The notes beneath the pieces are model-generated. The model was not told the DNA's origin. It saw only the letters and a program-made list of their open reading frames with translations, and did no database searches. A stretch of DNA of 64,000 nt, taken from assembly GCA_949128115.1 (NCBI GenBank), contig OX421965.1, positions 54,554,012 through 54,618,011 of the forward strand. The letters run 5' to 3'. This stretch comes from Anaspis maculata. Its lineage: Eukaryota > Arthropoda > Insecta > Coleoptera > Scraptiidae. Shown here piece after piece: positions 46,841-58,917 of this stretch; position 1 is the first letter of the stretch, and each line of letters begins with the position of its first letter. Position numbers and translations under genes: made by a program.

Positions 46841-48772
46841 TAGGTCGGAACATTCAAAAAGCTAGGACATGAATAATGGGTAGGTACCTGCGATGCTCAC
46901 AACCTGACGTGTTGTTTTGCTCGATCCGGGGCGATTTTCTGGACTACAAATCAACTCGTTCACAAGCTCAGCATTTTCCTTGGATCAGAGATAAGAGTTA
47001 TTGGTACTGATGTATCAAAGTAAGTACCTACCTACTGAGTCAGTTCAAAATAGATCTTTAGTGTTCACTAATCACTTAGTGAAGACCTAATCGGTGGTAA
47101 ATAATTGATACATGGGTTTCACTCACTTGATTATTTACAGATGAAGGTCTGCCACCACCATGCCTCCGATCGACTGACCCCGTGTCCCTAATTTTTTTTT
47201 GCCAAGTCGTAGAGAGTACTCTTCCGAAACCTCCGTTCAGAAAAGTCGGAGATAATTTGGGCGACAGTACGACCCACATTCAACAGCCCCTTAATAAGAA
47301 TTTTGTCTTCTTCAGACAACATATTTTTTACTACGATAAGAAAACTCACGGCTTGTAAAAAAAAGTTGTCAAAAGATTTGTTTACTAGCCAACAGTTTTG
47401 TTTGTCAGAGCCATCTTCCTACCCGTTGCGCGAAAACGTGGGTAGGGCGTCCACCAGTGATTTCGAACTTTTCGTAAAGATGCGCAAAGCCTTGAAAAAA
47501 ATCAGGTTCTTTTGATCGCTATGATATTGTCCATCAAACTCATTTAGGTAATTATTGGGTATCCATTGACACCAATTTTTGTGGAATCGGCCCCGAAAAA
47601 CAAAAATTTGGGAGGCAAGAAACCAAAATTCAAAACCATCATTTCTGGTCAGAACATGTGAGGTAGGCCTTTTTTAATTTCGCTATAACTCCAGAACGAA
47701 TGGACCGAATAAGCTCGGAATGGTCTTGAATTGTAAGAAAAACTTTATTCTTTCTGATTATGTTGTTGTTTTCACAGTTTCCAGAACTTTTTAACAAAAA
47801 GAACGAAAACAAAAGAAGGTGTATATTCAAACAATTCCGCCATCTTGAATATTGAAGTGAAGGCCATTTTGACTTTTGTATTGTACGACCTAGTCTATTG
47901 GCTTTCCGTTGGTACCATTCCCGTCAAAATCGGTCAGGGAATAAAATTTTTATAGGCAAAAAAAAGTATTCCGGTTTATTATGGCCCACCCGGTAGAGCA
48001 GTTTATACATTTATTTTATGTAGTTCCATTTTAAATTTCAAAGTTGGGGTAGAGGAACGTGAAATGATAAATTGAGCAGCACTTTTTACACAAAGAATTG
48101 CTTCCTTGGTGCTATGCAGGATAACGTTCACTGCATTGAAGAGAGCTTGACTGAGGGGTAAGAAGGGGGTGGGATTGACACTTGAAAAAAAAATTCAGAA
48201 ACAAAATTTAATTCTCTTTGATTTGATGTATCTACCAAAAAAAGGTGGTGTCATTTGAAACTTTCAAGTTGTGGTGGGTGAGGGCGAAGGCGTTAAAGAC
48301 AGAAATTAGCTTATGTATATTTTAGATGTTCCTCTCAATATAAAAGTCCACTCACAAAGTCAACAAAAAGATTGCGTCACCCTAACTTGTGTTTAGTCTG
48401 GAGGCCTTATTTTGTGATCGTTGCTTCCACAGGCCCCAAAGATACATACCTGGGATTCAAAGGACTAAACCAATGATTGCTAGTAGTTGCCAGACGTATC
48501 TATTGTTTAATCCTTTCTCATTTAGATTGTCAAGAAAGAGGCGAGACGGCAGTAACTATGAACACTGGGAACAAAAGCTCCGACCAGATACCAAGAAGAG
48601 ACCGATTCCCATTTACATCCATTTCGATATCCCCTGCCGTTACAGACTGTGCATTTTCTTCAATAAAATCAAAAATATCTCTCGAATCACCGTGTTTATC
48701 AAAAGCCCTTTTTAAGCAATAAATGGTCCTTCGAGCCGAATACCCATAGCGGTAAATCTACAGTGCCTACTA

Positions 48773-48976
48773 GGCCATCCACAATGATGTTAATGGTAAC
48801 GTAATGTTACCGGCAATGGTAATGTTAGCATTTCAAATCAACGAGTTTCAATGGTAAATGGTTACCATTGCCACTAACATGATTGTGAACGTCACCATTT
48901 GATACTTATTGCTTTGAATGCTAACATTTCCATTGCTGATAACATCACATCAACATTAACATCATTGTGGATGGCC
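48773..48976. mobile_element. 204-base TA-flanked MITE, GGCCATCC ends
   Basis: GGCCATCCACAATGATGTTA at the left pairs perfectly with the right end (TAACATCATTGTGGATGGCC), with TA outside both. The interior is built of imperfect repeats of AATGGTAACG-like words that also pair. Confidence 0.75.
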
Positions 48977-48984
48977 TATGATAC

Positions 48985-50560
48985 ACACACACAGCGTGGT
49001 CTTCGAAGAAGATACAACACAACAGGAGAAATCCAGGATCGCCGACCCAACTAGGACAGGGCTGACAGGATTGTCCACCCTGAAAAAAGCACAACAAGCA
49101 GTAAAAAGCAAGTGGCGCCAGACCCAGAACGTCGAAAACGTCATGAAAAATGAGCAGGACGTCAACGAATCAGGGATATAATAAAAAGAACGCAACGAAC
49201 GAAAATCAGCAACAGGAAACGAGATCCAACGTAGCAAAAAGGTGGAAAAAATACGGTGTCGCTCTTTTCCAGTAAAAGGCATCATGAAGGAAAGACCAGT
49301 CAGAATTGTCACTTCTTTTATGAGTTCTAATGCAAACAATGTCTCAGCCAGAGCATCCAAACAAAAAAGAAAGTGAAGAGCAAACTTTTGGCCAATGAAT
49401 CTGCTGTGGAAAACGACATGACTGCTTGGAAAGAATGCCGCAAGTTCCAATAAAACCTAAAGCGTCTGAGAAAATTTCGAAGAAAACAAAAAGCGCTGAA
49501 GGATCGACAGTAATGAAAAGGCAACAGGAATTAAGTTGTCCGTAGGACCTGTACCGCCTAGATACAAGAAAGACGAACGCCAGCCGAAAAAAGTGAGAAA
49601 GTCCAAGTCCACATCTAATAGGGTCCTTGCATGAATTTTATATTGAGACAATTACTTCATAAAATCATTCAAAACGTTATCCACAATAATTTCCGCCGAA
49701 AAAAAATTCAAAAAAATTGGTCCATCCTTTAAATGAGGATCAAAGTTTGAATTTTTTTTCCGCGCCAAAAACGCGGTCGCTTCTACAATGACATTGTATG
49801 ACCACGATGACGTCAACCCGAGAGTTCTATTTTTCGTTTACAAGTTTTTTTTCTTTACGAGGTTGCAGCCCTGCGCCCTGAAACCCCGCGAAAATTTTAA
49901 TCTTCATTATTTTACAGACCTATTTCAATTTTGGAGCCGCGGACATCGCTGTAGCCCTTGCTTACGTGTCAAGGCCACCCCCAAGCTCGTGCTGCGCGCT
50001 TTTCAACCTGAATTGAGCCCCACAGATGTCTGAGACGGTGACAGTGAGATATGTCAAACATTTGAAATTCGTAGTCGCAATCTGTTAGTGTAGAATCAAG
50101 TAGCCCCAGCCCGGGGCACGATGACGTCATCCCGCAGCTGACACATCGGTGCATGGAAGTTGCATGCCTAACAGTTTTTGTGCTTTAAATTTACAAAATA
50201 AAATAATATATTAGGATTTTCGAAAAACCGTTCAGTCTGTGGTTCCAAAGCATCATTGGAAGCAATAAAAAAAATCATGCAAGGACCCTATTTCACCCGA
50301 AAAGACGATTTAAAAAAAAATCGATGAAAAGAGCACAGCCAGATTCAGACGAGAGAATTTTGATAAGCAATCTGGAAGGAAATCAGCGAGGATATGTGAA
50401 AGAAAGTTGAGCAGAAAAAAAGCAGAAAAGAAAACCAGTAACGAAGATTGCAAGCCGATAGAAGTTGATCCAAAGAATTCGAAGGAAAGGGTTGCGGAAG
50501 AATCATCAGGAAAAAGCGACAAATCGAAGAAATCTATCAATTTATACCTTTCTCTTGCAT
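48985..50560 (+). pseudogene. Decayed Lys/Arg-rich protein gene split by a MITE
   Basis: Positions 48985-49618 and 50291-50560 are purine-rich on the plus strand and read as Lys/Glu/Ser-rich protein in segments, for example EEDTTQQEKSRIADPTR, KERNERKSATGNEIQRSKK, and in the right part EVDPKNSKERVAEESSGKSD. Stops and frame changes separate the segments, so the gene is broken. A 668-base TA element (49621-50288) sits between the two parts. Taking out one TA and the element restores adjacency. The original family is not recognisable. Confidence 0.4.
49621..50288. mobile_element. 668-base TA-flanked element inside the decayed gene
   Basis: The ends GGGTCCTTGCATGA and TCATGCAAGGACCC are perfect complements with TA on both sides (49619-49620, 50289-50290). 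Internal arms pair poorly, so this is a short-TIR element. No transposase motif is seen. Confidence 0.65.
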
Positions 50561-51059
50561 GAAATTAAGAACTATTTTTATGCTAAAATTTCATGCCTGT
50601 GTAACAAAATGAACAGATCAGTCGGATCGTATTTGATTTGGTCACTAACCACCGATCTAATAATCATGCTCAAGTGAAGCTCGATTCTGAAGCTCCTGTA
50701 AACCAATGTCAAGCTAGGAAATACCTGCATTATTTTACAAATGCTTTAGACATTTTTGTCCGCCATTACTGTACGTCAGAACATCACAAGACCTCCATGT
50801 TTTCACATTTCCCAGCTAATGCGATATAAAACAAAAACAAGTTCGGTGAGATTTTCAGCAGCGCAACATCTAAATTTAAGTCAAAAAGCGCGGCCCGCCC
50901 GACATCTGTTTGTACGAAAATACACTTCCTAGTTGGTTGAGGACAAAACAAACATTTCATTCGGGATTTGCGCTGATATGAGTTATTGCCTAGACTTGCT
51001 GACATAACTTTGCCGTGTTGTAGATGTTTGTCGTAATGTGCCCAAACGAATTTGCATAA

Positions 51060-51360
51060 ATCGACCGAAAAATAACGAACCAGAAATGTGGGTGAGCGAC
51101 CTGCAAGGAAGCTTCGGATTTTCCCCGCTGCAGCAGCACCTGCCTGGCAGACCACTCCTGAAACTGAAATTTTCAGCGGCCGACTTGTCCGACCGCTCCG
51201 CCAGAGAGCAGCAGTGACAAAGTCGCGTGCGCAAGGATACAGGACGATTGAGGAAAATTATTTCTGGAGTTCATCCGAGTCGGGGGTTGACGGTTTCATT
51301 TCAAGGAGGTCTGTTTTCAGACAGCTCGGCTCTGGTGGTCTGTGACTCCGAGGTATTATT
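51060..51360. other. CpG-richer block, function unknown
   Basis: This stretch has more G, C and CpG than its surroundings and short overlapping frames on both strands, none with a recognisable motif. It could mark a promoter or an old coding exon, but nothing decides this. Confidence 0.2.
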
Positions 51361-51771
51361 GGATGGCGAAAAAAACGTATTGATGACGTCAATAACGACA
51401 TCAGGCTAATCCGACAGAGTAATTTACGAGGACGTTTAATAATACCATCGAGATTCACACATCGCAAACACAAGCAAACGTCTTTATTACCGGTGGAAGT
51501 GCTCTGGAAATATCCTGTTTTCGAAGTTCAACACTTAGCGCTGGAGCTTTGCAATCTTTTTGTATTCAACTACCAACCCCTATTCAACTGACTGATGACG
51601 CCCAACAATACCTAATAATGATAATATAATAATCATTTCGGATTTAGAGTCGTTTCAAAAGACGCATGGCCGCTGTTTACTTTTACATGATTTAAAAGAG
51701 ATTCAGCGCTTTTTTCTGTTTTCTTATTGTATTTAGCCGCCCCTAATGTCATATGCGTCATTTATGGCGTA

Positions 51772-51890
51772 TAGTCCGTTCAACTCTAGTGTGATTCTAG
51801 TTGGCTGGGAGTTTCGCCACGCGACGCATTCGGAAAAGAGAAATCCGAGAAATAATAGCTCACTAGAATCACACCAAAGTTGAATGTACT
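51772..51890. mobile_element. Short TA-flanked MITE, TAGTNC ends
   Basis: TAGTCCGTTCAACT and AGTGTGATTCTAGT at the left pair with ACTAGAATCACAC and AGTTGAATGTACTA at the right. TA flanks both ends. About 120 bases. Confidence 0.6.
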
Positions 51891-53066
51891 ATACTTACAG
51901 AAACACCATTCAATCATTCAGTTTCAGAGTTGAATTTCCCAACAGGTAGCGACACTTTTTTAGAACCCAATGAACACTAAGCTTTGAAGGAAAAGAACTA
52001 AAACATAAATGAATCGCTACAGAGGCTCAATGTACGGAGACTAAATAAAGATCTCTTTCAAAATTTAAAAGTTTGATATGAACATTTACTGTAAAAATGG
52101 TTGTGTTGGTACGTAGCTGTGTAAACATGATGGTTCAGGATCCTCTGTTACAACTGAATGCTTTCTATAATCGTCGCCAGTCATCGCCGTATTCCTTCTC
52201 GTGAACTTCCATTGAGCAAAGGTAATCAATCCTTCCCTAATTGGAAAACAAACACCGAAGTTGTAAAGACTAGTGGAAAATTTAGTATTTTCCGCTATAC
52301 TTTGATCGGTTAACGTTTAGTCAGACAACTGTTCCTGAAATTTGAAACTTAGGAAGAGAGTGTCTAGTCTTTACCATATTACGTCCAGACTTATTGTATT
52401 TAATTCATGCAGGCAGACTGGGTCTGACATGGTAATCGGAAGACGACAGTTTTTTCAGTGGTTTTATTGTCGAACTTATGAACATATCACATGAAAAATA
52501 ATTGATTAGGTATCACACTATACAAAATAAAATAACATTAAAACAATAATTTAAAAAATTGAATTTTTCTAAACCTTATAATAATTGTTTGGTTGAATTC
52601 TAGAGCGTAATTCATAAGTAGGTTTTTCATTTAATCCAGAATCAGAATCAACAATCAATTTTTCATTTGCATTTTTCTCACATCAGGGGTGAAGTGTCGC
52701 AATCGGGTATTATGTCACAATCGAGTTTAGAATTTCGTCTTTAGTTTCTGATGCAGTTCCAATTCTATCAACAATTTCGGTTTCCGGTGTTACATTGTAC
52801 ATTCACTTGCGAAGTTGAGGACGATCTAGGTTTGATTTGATGTGAATGACGTCTAACTTCCTTACCTTCCTTAGTTTTTAGGTCGTATACAACATTCCCA
52901 GACCTTCAAATAATTCACCTTTTTTTAAGTTAGTGATGTCATTACTTTTACTATATTTTCTAAAATAAGTCTGTTGGCCAATATTGAATCCTTTGTAATG
53001 TTCTTCAGAGCTTTCAACTTGCTTTTCTAGTAGTTTCGGTAATTGTCTGTTTGGTAACAACAAATC

Positions 53067-53459
53067 TTATCGCGATTTCAACTTTCTGTTACACATTAAT
53101 TTCGCTGGAGTTGAATTTGTCGTTGAATGAACTGAACTCCTGTAATCAAACAAGAATTGATAGATGGTTTGTTCTAAACCCGATTTTTCGACATAAGCCT
53201 TTTTCAAAACATTTTTCAAAATCTTTACCGCACTTTCGGCGGCGCCCTTACTTTTAGGATAGTATGGCGGCGAAAAAATTTGCCGAATACCATTAATTCT
53301 CAAGTAATGTTTATACTGGGCTAACGTGAAAGGTGGACCATTGTCCGTTACGACCTCGGTTACGACTGAATCAGGAAGACCAAATTGCGCGAAAAGACTC
53401 CTTAACTTTGAAATAACATGATCAGCGTTAGTTGAAACATTGGAAAAATTTCGAGCCAT
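53067..53459 (-). pseudogene. Gypsy integrase core fragment
   Basis: The fragment contains VVTDNGPPF (second catalytic Asp of the D-D-E triad) and PPYYPKSKGAAESAVK (with the catalytic Glu), in the spacing usual for Gypsy integrases, followed by a LMCNRKLKSR end. The frame breaks upstream before the first Asp. Confidence 0.8.
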
Positions 53460-53656
53460 TTGCTGTAGGAATCAGTGATGACCAAATACACATCACCTTT
53501 GAATGGACCACAAAAGTCCATGTGCAAACGTCCCCAAGGTCTACGACTAAGAGGCCAAGGAGTCACAACAATTTTATCTAATTCTCAACCAATTGCATTA
53601 CAAATGGAACATCCCTCTACCTAGACCAAAAATAGGATCTCGCGAACGATTTACAT

Positions 53657-53953
53657 TTATTCTGTATCCATCCCCATGTGACTAAGATGCAGTTCCTTTA
53701 GAACGGCATATTGCAACTTGTGTGGAATAGTTATTCGGTAACCCCAAAATAGGCACCCCTGATCGACATGCAATTCGTTTCTTTTCTTGATGAATTTCAA
53801 CTCTTCCTCATCTAATTTTTGCAGATCTGGCCAACCGTGTAGAACGTTACTGGTAATTTTATTTATGACGGTAGGTACCTCTTTCTCGTTTAATATGCAA
53901 TTTGTTTGTGATCTACCGGCATGTTTTCCTTCACGTACAGTAAATGTTAACAA
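53657..53953 (-). pseudogene. Gypsy integrase N-terminal (zinc-binding) fragment
   Basis: The fragment reads through FIKKRNELHVDQGCLFWGYR and ends LKELHLSHMGMD, matching the region up to the paired histidines of the HHCC zinc site. The cysteine pair falls after the frame break. Confidence 0.7.
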
Positions 53954-54038
53954 TCCGTCAATATCTTTTTTACCACATTGCGTTTGAGACAGTCTCGATA
54001 ACCCGTCAGCTAAACAGTTTTCTTTAGAATTTATATAT

Positions 54039-54490
54039 TTATTTACTTTTGTAATGATATGCCGCCAAAATTACACTCCAACGTTGCAATCGATTCGCAG
54101 CGAACATTGGTGTGCCTCTTTTGTCTCCGAATATTGTAACTAAGGGTAAATGATCAGTCAACAGGGTGAAAAATCTGCCATACAAACACGAGTGAAATGT
54201 AGTTACTCCAAAAATAATGGCTGGCGCTTCATTATGAATTTTTGAGTACTTCTTTTCCGCGGGTGACAAAGCCCGGGAAATTAATGCAATAGACCGTGTC
54301 CTTCCGTTTTCAAGTTCGTGTAAAAATACTGTGAAATTACTAAGACCACAGTTAGACATAATTCGTTTTTGATTTTTTCAAAAGTTTTTTGATGTTTCTC
54401 CGACCATTCAAATTTAACGTCTTTTTTCAATAAGAGTGTATGAACAATATCTGAATACCTCGCTGAATACCTTAAATACCTACTCAACAT
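54039..54490 (-). pseudogene. Gypsy RNase H and end of reverse transcriptase
   Basis: Two overlapping frames cover LLLKKDVKFEWSEKHQKTFE (end of the polymerase connection) and then SRALSPAEKKYSKIHNEA with FTLLTDHLPLV, the usual Gypsy RNase H motifs. A frame shift lies between them near 54290-54360. Confidence 0.75.
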
Positions 54491-54491
54491 A

Positions 54492-54920
54492 AACGATAAA
54501 TACAGCCATTAGGTTCCCATTACTACCACAAAAAGCTATAATTGGTAAGGAAGCAGAAATCAACAACACGATTCACAAATACTGACACATGATTGATAGT
54601 CATGACATGGAACGTGCCTAGAATTCACACATCAAAGTGTGAGCGGAAAGCCTCAGAATGACTACACTGACCACGACTTGAAATCAGCAAATGTCAACGA
54701 CATATCTCTCAATACAACAAAAAATTCGGCTTCACCGCCGGAATTGCGCCAATCACATCTAAACCAGAGACACAATGGTCAAGTTTATAGCCGTGAAAAG
54801 AAGCTGAATGTTGACAGTAGACTTGCGCATGCACTGTTTTTTTTTTGTGGGAGTCTTACAAATTGAGGAATTTAGTAGTAGATAAGCATTGAAGTTTCTA
54901 GACTTCTCCAAATTTCTAAA
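54492..54920 (+). repeat. Interspersed repeat, copy 2 (partner at 18078-18490)
   Basis: Same orientation and order of matching blocks as 18078-18490. It directly adjoins the end of the Gypsy remnant. Confidence 0.6.
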
Positions 54921-55345
54921 AGAAATCATGTTTTATAAAAAAAAATGCAAGCACCGCACCAGTTCTACACTCTTCGGTTTTATTTGCATTCAGCCACCTT
55001 CCCCGATTTTTTCTGTTGAACGGTTACGAAATAATTGTCGATTTTTCTTTTACACATATTTCAAGTTCAACTCAAAGTGAGCAACTGGTCCTTCCTAAAT
55101 CAGCTAGTTCGATCACTGTGCTGCGGCGGTATTAGGCCTCGGAGCGGGAACAGGCCGACGTTAAATTAAAAAAAAAAAAAAACTGTGCCCCATGCGATTT
55201 CACCCATCTAATCTAAAACCACGAAAAACAGAATATTTTTTATTGTAGCTAGTGCGTGGTTTTCAAAGGTCACTTTCAACAGAGACGGCAATCTAATTCG
55301 TCGTTACTGGGACTTGTTACCATGGTCGCACTTCAACTTCCTTAT

Positions 55346-56081
55346 ACAGGGTGTCCCTACTGTCCCACGAAGTAACCAACATAGTTCAATGGTATAGATG
55401 TACTTTCTCGAGGCCAATCAGAATCTGCCTTCGAAATTTTATGGGTTCAACCGAAAAGTTGATTGGCCATATCTCAAGAATACATCAATAGAATCTATTG
55501 AAATTTTGCAGGTATATTCTAGAACCAAGAGCCTTTGTAGCGCCCTATTCACTTATGAAATGAATACAGGACCGTACCAAAAATTTTGTTTTTCGAGTTT
55601 TTGTTGAAAAAGTCATCCTGTATATTTTTTCAAAATCTGATGTCATATTCGGTAACTAAATAAAAAATGCTACAAAATGCGATTCCTAAATTGTTTCGCA
55701 CTAATTTAGCTGATTCGAAAAAAAAATTATCAACAGATTTTTCATGAATATTTTTGAAAATTTGAATCAAATCACTCCAACGCTATTTCAGATGGTCAAA
55801 CAAAGTCACAATTACAATTTTGATGTTCTACCCAACTGAGGATAATTTCAGGAGATTTAAAACATGAGAGTCTGGAAACATGAATTTGGGTAGGAATCTG
55901 AAGTACGTAATTCACGTTTCCAGAAAATTCTCTTGAAATTACTTTTTGGTTGATTAGAGTACCACAATTGAAATAGTGACTTTGTTTGACCATCTGGAAT
56001 AGCTTTTCACTGATTTAAATTGACATTTTAAAAAATATTCCTTGAAAATTTTGAAGGCAGATTCTGATTTGGAACACTGTG
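55346..56081. mobile_element. TA-flanked element with CAGGGTGTCC ends and an inner hairpin
   Basis: The left end CAGGGTGTCCC pairs with the right end GGAACACTGTG, with TA outside. Further in, CCAATCAGAATCTGCCTTC pairs with GAAGGCAGATTCTGATTTGG. A strong inner pair joins CAGATGGTCAAACAAAGTCA (about 55790) to TGACTTTGTTTGACCATCTG (about 55978-55997). Confidence 0.55.
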
Positions 56082-56089
56082 TACCGTTG

Positions 56090-57950
56090 TCTAATACTAA
56101 TGCCATTCTTAATTTCAAATTAACTCCTTAGTTGTTCTCAACCGATTGTGACATTTTATTTTTTGTTTTTGATCTTGTAGAGATAGTTGAGTACCGAGTT
56201 AAGTACCTAATCAGTTTCACGGCTTTTTTTTAATAAAAGTAACCTATGGAAATTGACATTCTCAATGATATTCATAATACAAATGCCAATTTCCATTTCC
56301 CGAGCCATTTCTATTCTAGGCTTTTATTCCTGAAGAGCCTTCGGGTATCTATTTACCTAAATGGCCACCTACGTATTTATTTTCGCCCAGCCGGCACCTC
56401 CGAAGACAAGGAAAAACAACTCTGATGGTCCAGGTCCAAATTCTAGCTGAAATAGGTCTAGGTGAATGATAATCTTCACCTTGCAAGCACCATTAGACAG
56501 ACAGAATAAATCATCATTCAAGAATATGATTATTAGGTACAAGATATTATCAATGACGCGTCGTTGACTGAACAGCTGGAACGAAACTTATTCCACTAAT
56601 TTTTCAAAGTAGTAGACGGCGCCTTCTCCCACTATCTACCTACCTACCTATTATTAATGAATTTTTTTCCAAAAATAACGCAAATATAACATCGCTGGTT
56701 TACCTTTCGACACATCGGATCTCATCATCAACAAACAAAACATGTTGATTTCTAGAAAAACACTTGAAGAATGGAAAATTATTGGACACTTTTGGAGTAC
56801 AATTGATGATATCCACATTGGCAAAGCGACAAGTATTTTATTGATGAATTATTTATTTCATTTTGAAGTGACACCTCCTGTCAACGGTCGCTTCAAATAA
56901 ACGCGGTAAATTTCAAAGGCAATAACACTAATTAGAAATTCTTTCACCCCGACTACTACCTACCTAAATATCCAGAACCAATTTATTACTTTTCCATTAT
57001 TACTGTTATGATTACTATTATTTATTTACAAATTTTTCATATCTTCCGGATTCCATTGACCCTTTCATGTTTGACTTATTTCTTATCAAAACCATGTACA
57101 AAGTCACATTAGCGTCAGAAACAGGTAATTCATTACTGGCCAATAAATTTCGTGCACTTTGGAAGATGTGCCAAAAAATGCCCAAACACTCGTTTCTGCA
57201 ATTCATTAAATATCTCATTAAAGCAATGAACAAGGAATAATCTCCAGTAGATCAGACAAGCATTGGGCTTGTGCTCTGCCAAGTGATTTCCTGCAAAATT
57301 ATTTTGGATATGGCGGATTAGAGGAATTTTTGACAGTCGCCATGCATGAAATCTTTGTGACGAGCTCCAGTACGTTGTGATGTAGTCGACGCGCGATCAA
57401 GACTGCATGCGATTTAGTACGACAAATTGTATGTAACTGTCAGGTATCATGATTGAATGGTTCTAACTTTGTTATCATTGATGATGAGATGAATGAACCT
57501 TCATTCATAGTGTTCGTTCATTAAATATGATTTTTTTTTCTGAATCACATGTATGTATATCTACATCAGCGTCCGGCAAGGCTGCGGCGGTGGATACCAA
57601 TTCTTATCAGTTCAAAAGAGTCCCACCAACAAGACCGTCGGGTACTATTCGATACAAATAAAATCAATAGTGTCCTGAATTATTTTGAGTCAAACCGTGT
57701 CAAACCAATTTTGAGATGTTGTACAAATTCTATATTATTTCGAAAAAAGAGTGAGGAATTTTTTACATTGACATTTTCCCAACTCGACTTGTTTTCCAAG
57801 ATTCGCCAGTTCATAATGAATATTTGATTTTTTGAGTGGCAGCCGTGGGTAGCTTCAGCTCTTTCCCTCCACTTTACAGCTTAGATTGTACTGTCTACTA
57901 AAAAAAAACAGACATCCAAAGTTTAATTTTTGGCTCAGCTCGTCACGTTT
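56090..57950. other. Stretch with no recognisable gene or repeat
   Basis: AT-rich sequence with short open frames only. A CCTACCTACCTA run occurs near 56636-56651. No feature is supported. Confidence 0.5.
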
Positions 57951-58014
57951 ACCTAACCAATTCTAGAATTTCTAGATTATTTGTATTTGTTAGTTGAAAA
58001 AAGAGTATGATTAT

Positions 58015-58885
58015 ACAGGGTCATTGGAAAATGTCGGCTCACCTCCAACTTGATGGTGTGATAATAGATAAGGAATAGAGTGCTAGAAAATTGTTGAAAA
58101 CACTATTTTATTTTTGAAGTTATGGAGGGAAAAAGGTTGATCTTCCGAGCTCTTCTATTTTCGTCAATTTAAAAGAATTTAGTCAACATATTACGGCGAA
58201 ATAATGTGTACAAAGTATCAACCACTGAATTATTGTTTATTGAATTTATGAATAAAAGTACAGGGCGATTCATACATAGAAATGCAATTTCCCATAAAAA
58301 AAAAACAGAAGCAAAAGAATTCTATAAAAATGAATTGTGTTTTATTGTGCTCTACCTAGGTTACGGGACCACTATGACTGTTTGCAGGCACTTTTAAGAA
58401 ACATATAAGTCTCAAGACTCACAACCCACCCTATTAGGAAACGGAAATGCAATACAGATTCAAAGTTTTCTGATGAAGTTCTCCATGATCTCTTAGTGAA
58501 GTCTTTGTGAATTAATATAGAAAGCAGAAATGTCTCTTCACTTGTATATTGTTTTATTAGCTCGACGCTTAATTCACCTAATTAAGTTACCTAATTTACC
58601 CATTTACTTACGTTTTATATCTATCCTATACCTACATGCTTTTGATAATGAAGCTAAATTGAAGCTTTGGAACGCGTCGAGCTAATAAAACAATATACAA
58701 GTGAAGAGACATTTATGCTTTCTACATTAACAGATTCAAAGGTTGATTTTTTGGACTGATTTTTTTTTACCATAAACAGTTCACTAAAATCTGTTGAAAT
58801 AATGAAAATAGAAACGATCGAAGGGCCAACCTTTGTCCCTCCATAGCTTCAAAATTGAAATACATTTTGGTTTATTAACTTTCAT
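58015..58885. mobile_element. Inverted-repeat element with a nested 205-base hairpin
   Basis: The left end is CAGGGTCATTGGAAAATG, preceded by TA. TTATGGAGGGAAAAAGGTTG in the left arm pairs with CAACCTTTGTCCCTCCATAG in the right arm. Inside, 58520-58569 pairs over about 50 bases with 58675-58724 (TTGTATATTGTTTTATTAGC against its complement). The right end is not precise. Confidence 0.55.
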
Positions 58886-58917
58886 GCTTTCTGCATTCTA
58901 CTACATATTTCTATATA

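Larger units (their letters stand above)
45341..47993. mobile_element. CCGGGTGGGCCATAA element inserted into the previous element
   Basis: The ends CCGGGTGGGCCATAATAAAC and GTTTATTATGGCCCACCCGG are complementary and TA is duplicated at 45339-45340 and 47994-47995. The arms pair for about 430 bases (45341-45775 against about 47540-47993). The terminal sequence matches the 462-base element at 6736-7197. The antisense frames of 87 and 63 codons in the two arms arise from the repeats. Inside is another element at 45931-46840. Confidence 0.78.
44039..48003. mobile_element. AACTGCTCAACATTT element, long copy interrupted by a later insertion
   Basis: The left end (44039) reads AACTGCTCAACATTTGAAAT and is preceded by TA. 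The right arm runs back from 45338 (complement of TCGGTATCG, GTTACAGGGTGGAATGT, AATAGATCCCCATTTT) and stops at CAAATG. The last part of the terminus, GAGCAGTT followed by TA, appears only at 47996-48005, after the 2.65-kb insertion at 45341-47993. Without the insertion the element is about 1.3 kb. The centre has a TGTCTGTGTGTCT tract (about 44645-44670) and an AT-rich palindrome near 44970-45035. Confidence 0.75.
52878..54490 (-). mobile_element. Ty3/Gypsy retrotransposon pol remnant
   Basis: On the minus strand, pieces of a pol polyprotein follow the normal order in several frames: end of reverse transcriptase, RNase H, integrase zinc-binding region, integrase core, integrase C-terminus. Frames shift and stop between them. 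No gag, protease, polymerase core or LTR was found, and the 5' part stops at about 54490 where an unrelated repeat (54492-54920) begins. It is a dead, truncated copy. Confidence 0.8.

Noticed and set aside
48389..48722. Plus-strand frames of 108 and 81 codons
   Set aside because: Two overlapping frames with no motif, next to fragments of known repeats; no sign of which, if either, is coding.
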